A stretch of DNA of 24,751 nt, from NCBI GenBank assembly GCA_015657535.1, contig JADHZB010001601.1, forward strand, positions 1 through 24,751, read 5' to 3'. This DNA is from Nephromyces sp. MM_2019. Taxonomy: Eukaryota > Apicomplexa > Aconoidasida > Nephromycida. The position numbers and the translations under genes are program-made. Below the pieces are notes generated by a model. That model was given only the letters and a program-made list of their open reading frames with translations. It was not told the DNA's origin and searched no databases. Below are positions 11,158 through 20,657 of the stretch, one piece after another. Within the stretch, counting starts at the first letter, position 1, and each line of letters starts with the position of its first letter.

Positions 11158-12169
11158 TTATTTCACCGTGCTTCGGCAGCACCCTGTAAAATCATGCATA
11201 TAACTGACCCATAGGGTGGTTCAACAAAGCTGCAACAACGGCAAGTGATGCATGCCGGAGCTTCTAGCACAACATGAGAAATCAGAGCGTGAAGTGTATC
11301 ATTTCGCTGAGCTATCAGGTCAACATTTTTTCACGATTCTCCAAAAATGGTCATTGCATCTAGCAATGACCCCGTCTCTACCTCCTATCGGTTTTACATG
11401 ATTCGAAAAGAGTAAGTATAGTTTCTATATGTGCACATGCAGTGTGGTATTTCAATGTATTTTAGTGCACATCTAAATGTATGAAACACTTGGTTTCGCC
11501 TAATCAAAGTAAGAACTGCTACGATAAGCTTCAAGCTGTCCAATGGCATTTTGCTCCCTAAAATTAAGTATGCTAGTGTCATGCGAAGCAATTTCTAGAT
11601 ATAGATAGGCATATGTAGAAGCATGAAACAAAAATATGATAGCAGGAGGATGTATAGGAGCATGTGGCACCAATAAAAATAGAAGGGAATGCTGAAACAT
11701 TTACTACAGTTAAAGCAGGTATAGCTGCTGGTGGTACTTTAGAAATTAGCAACGTAACTGCGATACTGCATGGCAAAAAATTACATTTTTTCGTACCATT
11801 TATTGCCCACTACAGTACGCAGAGACGTTGAGATAACACGATAGTTTCTGCAGTCCGTGATACATGCAGAATAAACGCGAGCACAGTAGGAGGAAAATGC
11901 AAAATTTGGGTTTTTCTAGCGCATATATGCTAGCTAGACTGCTTACGGCCGAAGTACATTAACAACTTATACAATGCAATGGATTCAGGTCGGAGTGCGA
12001 CGGAATGCTGTCACCACAAGCAACTAGTATCAATGATTCTTTTGTTGGTTTATGCTAGTATAGCTCACAAGTAATTCTGATAAACTGAACTGCATTTCAC
12101 ACGCTGAAGAATATAAAATACCAAAGCGAGGAAGTAGGAAGACATTGCTACGCACGCAAACAACGGTGT

Positions 12170-12275
12170 AATGCCCAAATTGCCGCACACACACAAAGCT
12201 CCATATAACGTCCAAATCGCCACACACATAAACCTCCATGTAACTCCCAAATTGGCACACACACAAACCACGTAG
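12170..12275. repeat. Minisatellite, about three imperfect 35-37-bp units with CA tracts
   Basis: Units begin near 12170, 12207 and 12242. Each has the form A-A-(N)-(N)-CCCAAAT-(T/C)-G-CC-CACACAC-A-AA-CCTCCATGTA with substitutions and 1-2-base indels. It is the first clear CA/TG tract in the window coming from the left. The minus strand stays open across it in two frames and gives 12-residue periodic peptides, which follows from the unit length and does not by itself show coding. Confidence 0.75.
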
Positions 12276-12299
12276 CATCGACGTTGCTTACCTTTTCAC

Positions 12300-12536
12300 C
12301 TATGGCTGCAGGTTCCCCCTCAGCTTATTTTCGTGATTCCCTCCACACCTGTAGCACGTTCTTGTGCATAAGGCCCAATTGTCGGCGAGTAGTACCTTCT
12401 TTGTAGCGTCGCCCCCGCATTTCCCTATACCGCCAGGAAGCTTCCAATATCTGCATGCTGTGTACGGATCAGGCTCACTTTTACGCCCCGATGAGGTGAG
12501 CAGCTTATGCCGGGCCCAAGACAGAAGTTGATGCAT
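12300..12536 (-). CDS. GC-richer open frame of unknown status
   Basis: A 78-codon minus-strand frame starts at an ATG in the sequence MHQLLSWARHKLL and ends at TAG. It is notably richer in G and C than its surroundings and has several cysteines (CRYW, CGG, CTRTCYRCGG), but no complete zinc-knuckle pattern. A good donor (GAAAAG|GTAAGC) lies just beyond the stop on the same strand, in another frame. The plus strand can also be read here as short acceptor-bounded exons, for example after CTTCTTTGTAG at 12408. The composition suggests something selected or coding; strand and structure are undecided. Confidence 0.2.
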   Translation of the reverse strand: MHQLLSWARHKLLTSSGRKSEPDPYTACRYWKLPGGIGKCGGDATKKVLLADNWALCTRTCYRCGGNHENKLRGNLQP

Positions 12537-14224
12537 CGTTTTGCGTGAGAAGTTATAGCTGGTGAATGTCTCCGTATATTCACTTGGCAGTAATTTCCGC
12601 TGTATTGAAGTTTTTACTGCTCTGCTAACTAGTCAAGCTACTGGACTGTTGGTTGTATACTTCTTTTTTACATGCTGCTCACAAACACACCCTGCATGGT
12701 GTATATATGTGTGTGTACTATGTTTTTCACCTGTAAACCAACTTGCTCCTCTTTTCACCGGTTAGCTGGGATTCCGTATATGTAAATGCATAACTTTTGT
12801 TTTTGAGGCAATGTGTACTTTATTTCTCGTAGATAAATCGCCTAATAAATAAAAAAATACCTTTTTTTGCTAAGGAAAAGTTCTAGCAGAGGATCCTCTA
12901 CTTTATAAAAAAGAAACAAATTTTTTAGACTTTTTAGCTTAGCTTTCCAAGGGTTAGAACACCGGATATGGCAGTGATTTTTTTTGGTATGGCGAGAATC
13001 TGTGGTTTTCCATTGATTTGTATGGGGGGATGCCATCTTTTGCTTGTGCGCATATGGAAGTTTTCTCAGTATAACACCCCGGGGAAGCGTGTATTTACGA
13101 CTTTTTTTAGGGCAGGAAGTTCTATACCCACATAAACGTATAGTATTTAAAAGATATTAAAAGTAAATATCATCCTCTAATTACCAAAAAAGTTATGCTA
13201 GTGTCGTACTAGAGTATTTCATGTTTTGGCTATGATTTAGAAACCATTCTTGGGGGTAGTCTTACTCTTCCAGAATGTGGAAATGGGTGCTAGGATAAGA
13301 ACGAGTTATTTTACCGCTCGATTTTACACCTTTAGCGGTTGCTTTTGAAGTTTTTCACCACTTTTTTTTGAGGGTTACGGCTTTTTCTATGGAAAAAAGT
13401 GGAATTTTATATCTTCTAAGTGTGTGGGTATTATCAGTGTGGAAGTTTGCTACGCGAATAAGTGATAATTATATGAAATATATCTTTGCAGGAGTGTGTG
13501 TTATGCATGCGTTGCTGCGTGTGTACTTGAGCTTCTCTTGGCTTATGTAGGACACTATATGCAGTGGTTTGGCGTGTGTTGCCTGTGTGAACCGTCTTTT
13601 TTTTTCTCCTATATCAGCTGATTGCTGTTTCATCGTCATTTTGCTGCCAAAAACTTGCGAGAGACTTTAGATTTTCAGTAGATGGAATTTCGACGAGTTC
13701 ACGTGTGTATATATCAGCCTTAACTGTTGGTTGAGCTCCTTTCTCTCCCGTATATGTGAGCTTTGTAATACTAATTGCATTTTTCTCTTATTTTGCGGTT
13801 TTTTTGCTTTTCTTGCCTCATTTTCCCCAAAATTTGGAGGTTTTTTGAGATTTTCAATTTTTTTTTTCCACTGCGTGTTTAGCGTTTTAAAGCATAGTTT
13901 TAAGGAGTTTACTAGTTTTGATTTTTCTGTCTCTTTTGAAGCTTCTTATGCATACTTTAAGGTTTTAAGTCAGCTGAAACATCTTTTTTCAGATGCTTTT
14001 GAGGCGATAAATACCGGAGCTATTATGGATATACGATGAAGCAATAACTGTAATTTTTCATTTTATATCAAGTGAAGCAAAATACTGGTTTTTTCTATAC
14101 ATTATGCATCAGCTTACAGTTTAGCTGTCTTTTTGCCGAAAAGCAGTGATAAGCGGATGCTTAGAAGCAGAGAAAATGACGGATGCCGCATACTGGGGGA
14201 GATATTGTGCGCTCTTTTATAGCA

Positions 14225-14364
14225 GTGTATGAAGGAGAGTTTCTTTGTAAAGTCATCACACTATATTCCTGGTGCTTAACTCCCTCCTCCTGGTGTGTGT
14301 GAAGGATAGTTTCTTTGTAAAATCATCTCACTATCCTGCTGATGCTTAATTTCCTCCTCCTGCA
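14225..14364. repeat. Tandem duplication, two 70-bp units, upstream of RFC1
   Basis: Unit 14225-14294 and unit 14295-14364 align without gaps along almost their whole length. Both contain GTGTNTGAAGGANAGTTTC, TTTGTAAA-TCATC, CACTAT, TGCTTAA and CCTCCTCCTG, with roughly one difference per seven or eight bases. The pair sits 450-590 bp before the RFC1 start. It may be a decayed duplication with no role, or a doubled promoter or UTR element. Confidence 0.8.
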
Positions 14365-14765
14365 GTGTTCTCAATCATCCTGAGGAAGCCTTTTCTTGCT
14401 TTTCCATGTATGAAGCTGTTTGGCCTTTCCTTTAAACGTCTACCACATCAGTAGAGGCAACCATATCAGGAGCTATAAGAAGAAGGATTTTCAGTGGTAG
14501 TTTCTTCACATTTATTGATTGAAAAGATCTTGCACACGCGAAAAAGATTCGGAAATGCTGCAAGTCTTTCGCTTTACTATGGTATCGTAGTTTAGTAGCA
14601 TCTTCAGCACACTTTTACAGTATATAATCCCATCATTTCTCCTGCTTCTGGAGCGAAATTTGTCTAGAAATTCACACATGCTAGGCTCCATGCATTGAGT
14701 TTTGAGGATATTTTGGAGTGATTATAGCTCATAGCGTTCGCCTATGGCTATGATTTTAAGTGTGA

Positions 14766-14771
14766 ACGCGT
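14766..14771. promoter_or_regulatory. ACGCGT palindrome 44 bp before the RFC1 start
   Basis: The hexamer ACGCGT is the MluI cell-cycle box known from fungal DNA-replication promoters. Its position just before a replication gene is suggestive. The same hexamer occurs elsewhere in the window (near 7653 and 9256), so chance is a fair explanation. Confidence 0.2.
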
Positions 14772-14814
14772 AGACTGCTTTTCTTTCTTGTGTGTGTGCA
14801 CCTTTCTTGGGAAG

Positions 14815-16019
14815 ATGGATATCAGGAAGTACTTCAAGACATCAGGTACTAGTTCAAGCACCAGTGCTGGTACTGGTGCTAAGCCTTCTGAAGTTGATTT
14901 GAGCAGTCCAAAGAAGGGAGCTACCAAGGAGAATGCAGCGTCGAATATGCCTGGAAAGGATGCCATGATTGCGTGTGAATCTTTGGCAGAGAAAAAGACT
15001 TTAGTCGATAAGCAGAGTAAGAGGAAGAAGGGAGGATATGGCTTGCCAAAGAAGGGTGAGAAACACACAGGCACAAAATCGAAGCTGGAGGAGGAAGGTT
15101 CAGATCGAGATGAGGAAGTGAGCGAATTTTCTAGCGGAAAAAGCAGAAAAAAGAAGGAAGAAGATGCAGAATCCACTCCTTCAACTAGGAAGGATAATCA
15201 GGAGACCCCTCTCCGATCTGACGTCAAGATGAAGAAGAAGATCTCTACCTCCACTAGATCTCATTCAAAGCAAGCGATGATGCTTGACTCCAGTGATGAT
15301 ACCTGCTCCTTTTCGGTGGAGAATTCTATGCATTCTAATAGTAAGAAGTCTTCTGGTGGTTTGAGATCAGGTGGGAAACTCAAGGGAGGAAGCCGCGGAT
15401 TAAGCTTCGAAAGCGATGGAGATGAAGCCGTGTGTGTGCAGCAAGTTCGGCCTAAAGGAAGATTATCTGCCGGAATATCGACCTGTGAAGCTCGTTCCAG
15501 AGAAGAAGAGGATGATGACGCTTCTCATGTTAAAACTGCTAAGAAAGGCAGGGTGCAGAATGGTTCTTTCGAGGTAGAGGAAAGCAATACGAGTAATGCA
15601 ACCTCAGGACATCCTTCAGAGAAGCAGTCTGTCCCCCACTGCGAAGATGAAGACGGTTCAGTTGTTGTGAAAGAGGCAAGATCAGTGCCTAAAACTAAGG
15701 GAAGGCTGAAAAGGAAGGGAGAAATGCGTGATTCTGAGAAGAAGGCTTTGGATGAAGAAGAAAAGGAGAAGGTTGTTAAGCGTGTGTTGAAGGATGAAGA
15801 AAGGCAATTTGAAGATTCAAATAGGCCAAAATCTCGTCTTTCTCGAGACGAAGCTTCTCTGTGTGCAGTCCCTTCTTCATCTATCGATTTAGACGTATCT
15901 GACGGCTCTCCTGTTTTTCAGCGACGAGGTCGACTGAGGAAGAAGCCAGTCGGGGCGTTAGTTGAAGCAAATGAATCGGCAGAAGCTTCTCCAGTTGTAG
16001 AAAATACGAAGAAGCGCAG
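14815..16019 (+). CDS. RFC1: RFC1 exon 1 (PCNA-binding-type N-terminus and long disordered region)
   Basis: 401 codons plus two bases. It is dominated by Lys, Ser, Glu and Asp, with several acidic serine clusters (DSSDD, FESDGDE) that look like casein-kinase-type sites and several basic clusters (KRKKGG, KKRR at the end) that could serve nuclear import or DNA binding. The donor is AAGCGCAG|GTGTGTGCG at 16020; the frame runs 64 bases into the intron before a stop, which is why it appears longer if unspliced. Confidence 0.85.
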
Positions 16020-19000
16020 GTGTGTGCGTGTGGGAGGCGCTTGTGAACGATTGTTTTGGATGGAAATGTCGGTGTGGGAGTGAGACAGAGTGTGTGTGTG
16101 CGGGTGTGTGCATGTGTGCGTCTGGGTTCATGTGTGTATGTGTATGTATGTGTGTGCTGATGTGTGTGTGTGTGAGCGGATGTGGATATGTGCGTGCATG
16201 TTTACGTAGGCGTGATGCGATAAAATGTGTGTGTGAAGTGCTCATGTATAATGTGCTAACATGCCGTATGTGCGAAGTGCTTATGTGTAATTTGCTAACA
16301 TGTGTGTGTGTGTGTGTGTGAGGGAGTGTGTGTTTATGATGTTCCAATCCCTTGCAATAAGTCTATTATATCTATGCATAGCACACCTCAACACCTCACA
16401 CACACATCTGAAGATGACACTGAATGAGGACTGCTGATGTATTTGGCTTGGATGGGAGTGTGTATGTAGCTATTCAAAGCATTCAATTTTTGAGTGTATA
16501 CGGAGTGAAGCTTTTGGTTTTTAGGCTTGGAATTGAAAAATCAAAGCAAATAATGTCGGAAATATCTGAAGATGAAGAAGACAAGGGAGTGTTTGATAAG
16601 TTCGACAAATCAGCTTTTTTTGAAGAAATGTTTTCCTCTAAAAAGGAGAAAAAACGTCAAAAAGTGGAAGAAACTCCGAAGCTGACGTTAGATAAATGGA
16701 TGGCAAAGCCTGCAGCAAGCAAGCTGAAGGTTAGAGTATGTGTGCGTGTGCTGGTGTGTGCGTGTATGTGTGTATGTTGGTGTGTGTGAGTGTGGTTCGT
16801 GCCTGTGTTGGTGCGTGTGTGTGCTGGTGTGTTCGTGTATGTGTGTGTGTTGGTGTGTGTGAGTATGGTTCTTGCCTGTGTCAGTGTGTGTTTTGGTGCC
16901 TGTATCGGTGCGTGTGTATCTGTGCGTGACCGTTTCACTGTGTTTATGTGTTGAAATGGATGTTTTGTGTGCGTTTGAGCTTGTGCATCGCTTATCTAGT
17001 TGGTGCTCTTGGGATATAGATGAGCATGTGGGTAAACTCCATATTCTTTACTTTCAGTGCGCGTGAAGGTCTTTCAAAAAGCTGTGGTTCTGAGTTGGGT
17101 AGATTGTAGTGTGCAAGCATTCTTTCTTAGCATGAGAAGCTTGTTGGTATGGGATAAGGATATTTTGTAGAAAATTTCTGGGTGATGTTAGTGATTGAGT
17201 ATGTTACTGAAGCTTTTATGTGTGTGTGTGTGGAAGGTAGCATAGAGATTACTTCGCAGGATGGATAGTGCGTGAATGCTAATATAATCAAACCATAGGT
17301 TCTAGTCATTTGATTCCCTGAGGCAGCTTGAGGTCGTGGTATGCTGAAAATTTGATAGATCAGAAGAATCCGAGGTGTGTACTGAAGGCTTTATACTCTT
17401 CCAGTGCATACACGCCCACACACATTCCCAGACATACACTTCACACACATATATCCACATGCACCCATGTGCACCCATGCACTCCCTCACTCACAAACAC
17501 CCACAAACAAGCACCCACACCAATGCACACAAGCACCCACACCCACACTCATGCACACGCAAACACATCCACACACACCGTTTTGATGCCTTTAATCTCG
17601 CTCTCTGTGTGTTCCAGCGAAGGCAAAGCGTTGAGGAAGGACACACTAAGGATGAATCTGTGAAGTCTATCAACTTTGACGAATACTTTTCTCGATTAGC
17701 TAAGCAGGCTGATACTAGTGGAGCTGCTGCTGAATCTGTTGAAGATGAAGAAGCAGCTCCTCAAGCCATGAAGAAGCCGATTTCTTCGTGGTCTTCCGTA
17801 GTGAAGTTGAGTAAAAGCAAGAATGTTGATGGAGGTAGGCTGGAAGATATTGTGTGTCGGGAGAGATATATGGGTTTGTGTGTGTTTAGCGGTAGGTGGA
17901 GATATTTTGGGTTGGATTCGTGAAAAGCAGAGTGATTTGTGTACTACTTGTGCGGAGTGTTGTGTATGTTGGGGTGTATGTACGCTTCATATGCTTATTG
18001 TGTTTGCTTCTGCTTTAGCTGTGTGTTTAACCTGCTATTTGAGTGTGCCTTACCTGATATTTGTATATGCTTGATCTGCTATTTGCGCGTGCTTCACGTG
18101 CTCTATATGCTTCTCAGAGGAATACACTGCTCCGACGGAATCCTCAGAAGAATCCTCAGAGAGTGAGAGTGAGTTAGCAGAAGAAGATAGTGAGGATTCA
18201 GGTAGTACTGGCTGTGAAATATCAAAAGCATTGCAGATTATATCGTGTGTTGTTCTTGAATTCGCAGACTATGCTTTATAGTCTTAGTTTGAAGATAAAA
18301 TCTGAAGTTTCAAGGTGTGTGTGCAGCTGTTGACTGTATATGCTACTTATTTGACTAAGACGATTCCATTGTATGCCCTTACTTTAAGCTACTTGGGCAG
18401 GCATTATAGCGTTCGTATGTGCATACACAAAGAGTGGTTTAAAATGTATGTCGCACTGGAAGGTGCTACTCATTTGCTATGCTATATAAGGAGACTGGTG
18501 AGTTGAGTATATGCATATAATCTTGCTCAATGAAGCTCACGCACACTAACTGGGGAAGTACGCACAAGCTCATTTGCTTGAACACACAGTCACTGGGGAG
18601 GTGCACACATGCTCAAGTGCTTCCATGCATGCTTATGTGATCGTGCCCAGGCTCAATGGAAGGGTAAACACACACTGAAGTACGTTCACACATGTAGGTC
18701 CGCACGCACTCAAGTTCGTCGGCACACACTCAATGACTTGCAGACATTATAAAATGTAGAGAAAGCCGGAAGGTACGTGTATCTTCCCATCCATCATGAT
18801 ATACAGCTTGGCAGTTCTCACACACACACACACACTTAAAATCTTAGTATGTCTGTGTGCACACTGAAAAGCACGCATCTTCATATAAAGCTACTTCTGC
18901 CAATTCTTTCTCATGATGGCCCACTTGCCCTTATTAGCATGCACAGAATTGAAGTTACGTTGCTTTCCCTCCCTCATGCGCATATACTATATATGCTAGT

Positions 19001-20618
19001 GTGCGTGTGTCAGTGTATATATCTGCGTAGGTGCGTCTCTGCGTCTACTACTATCGCACCTCTGTGTGTGTGTGTGTGTATTACTATCTAATGGAACTAA
19101 GATCTTCATCCTTCAATTCCCATTATTTTTTGAGAAACGCTTCTGTTTTGCACTCTCTTGCACCTCCTTCAGTTATAGAGTTCGACTCGGAAGACAGTGT
19201 ATCTACACCCCCTAAAATGGCGAGGACAACACCGAAAAAGGGGGGATCTTCTCGGTTAAACACAAGGAAACACGCACAATTTTCAAAGGTAGATAGAGCA
19301 AGCCAAAGACAAACTGGCTCCGCAGCAAAAAGAAGCAGCCAAACAGGAGAGGGTGCCTCATCGTTTGATGCAAAAGCTGAGTCTCCGGTAAAATGGCGCA
19401 CACACACTCATGTGGAGAGAGAAGAGAGTACTAGCAAAGCTTCTGAAGCTCCACTCAAACACGCTCGCTCTGGAGAGCTGAGAAACCAGTTGAAGGACTT
19501 GAAGATTGTCTTTACTGGCGTCTTCAAGGCGTTAGAGAGGGATGATATCATCGACAAAGCATCAGCCGCTGGAGCTAGGGTTACTTCCGCGGTGGGTGTG
19601 TGTGTGTGGGTGTGTGTACATGTGTTTCCTGTTTATATGTCTGTGCTTGTAGATGTTTGGGTGCGTGGATGTATGCGTCTGAGGAGGGGGCTTATGCTTT
19701 TTTTTGAGGGCTTTGGGCTATCATGCATCAGTAGTGCAAGGTGTGTGCAGGTAGGTTGTAACTGTAGAGGTGATAGGAGTAATATACCTACGATATGCTT
19801 GTATTTGGACTTGGAGGTAGCTAGAACATATACAGAGTAGCGTTTATTAGCGAAAACGTGCACAGCCACACACAAAATCACCTAAAATAATACATACAGC
19901 GACACGCACACCGATATATACACTAGCATACCAACACATCAACCGCCCCACCGCATCGACCCAAGCCCCCTCCGCCCACACACCACCATCCACACCCACC
20001 ATAACATTCGCCACCACCCACCACCACCACCTACCACGATTTTCCCCATATTTTACTCCCTCCTCTCATCACCTGATTTTAGCCAAACATGTGGCACTTC
20101 CACACACTTAAACACACAGATTAGCTTCAACTGACCCTCCCGACACTAGCTTTACTCCTACTCACACACAGCTTTCTCTATTCTCTAGGTTTCTGGAGTG
20201 ACAGACTACTTGGTATATGGTGAAGTACTTGAAGATGGTAGGCCCTATCAAGAGGGAAGTAAATACAAGAAGGTGGTGGAGTTGATAGCGAAGAAAGGGA
20301 AGGATAATGCCCCTCATTTATTGAATGAAGAAGACTTCTTGAAGATGCTTCCAGACTATGTGAAGCCCCCTGAAGATGCTTCATTTAGCAAAGAAGAGGA
20401 GCAAAAAAGCTCAGAATCTGTTGAAGCATCGACTTCAGTAGCGATTGCATCTCCGCAGAAGAAGCTTAAAGGCGTGGAAGGCTTGAGGGTTTCTTCGCGA
20501 GAAGTGCCTGGTAAAGTGCGTGTGTGTGTGTGTGTGGGTGTGTATGTGGGTGTTAGTGTGTGTGTGGGTGTGTGTGTGGGTGTGCGTGTGTCCGTGCGTG
20601 TGGGTGTGTGTGTGTGTG

Positions 20619-20657
<39 letters not shown>

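Larger units (their letters stand above)
8483..14814. other. 6.3-kb stretch between the membrane-protein gene and RFC1, gene content uncertain
   Basis: Mostly AT-rich sequence with no long open frame. It contains scattered minus-strand exon candidates with good splice signals at 9.5-11.8 kb, a minisatellite at 12.2 kb, a GC-richer open minus-strand stretch at 12.3-12.5 kb and a tandem duplication at 14.2-14.4 kb; those are listed separately. On the plus strand, 10415..10612 is open after a good acceptor (TCTTCTCTCTAG) and reads as a Leu/Phe/Tyr-rich peptide ending in TAATCC-type context at TGA, but no partner exon was found. T-rich runs near 13790-13870 leave a 102-codon frame that starts at TTG and is compositional. 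The last several hundred bases should hold the RFC1 promoter and 5' UTR. Confidence 0.4.

Noticed and set aside
13731..14039. 102-codon plus-strand frame rich in Phe and Ser
   Set aside because: It begins at TTG with no useful ATG and lies in a T-rich tract; no splice partner or family resemblance.
14748..15176. 142-codon minus-strand frame
   Set aside because: It is the Ser/Phe-rich reverse of the Lys/Glu/Ser-rich RFC1 exon 1.
15958..16347. His/Thr-rich minus-strand frame of 129 codons
   Set aside because: Translation of the TG repeat in RFC1 intron 1; not a protein.
17375..17617. Upstream extension of the exon 3 frame through a His/Thr/Pro-rich stretch
   Set aside because: It is the CA arm of intron 2; a clean acceptor at 17617 and the phase from exon 2 mark the real exon start.
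18538..18836. CA elements at 25-45-bp spacing that could suggest a CRISPR-like array
   Set aside because: The elements are imperfect and variably spaced, and sit in a spliceosomal intron of a eukaryotic gene.
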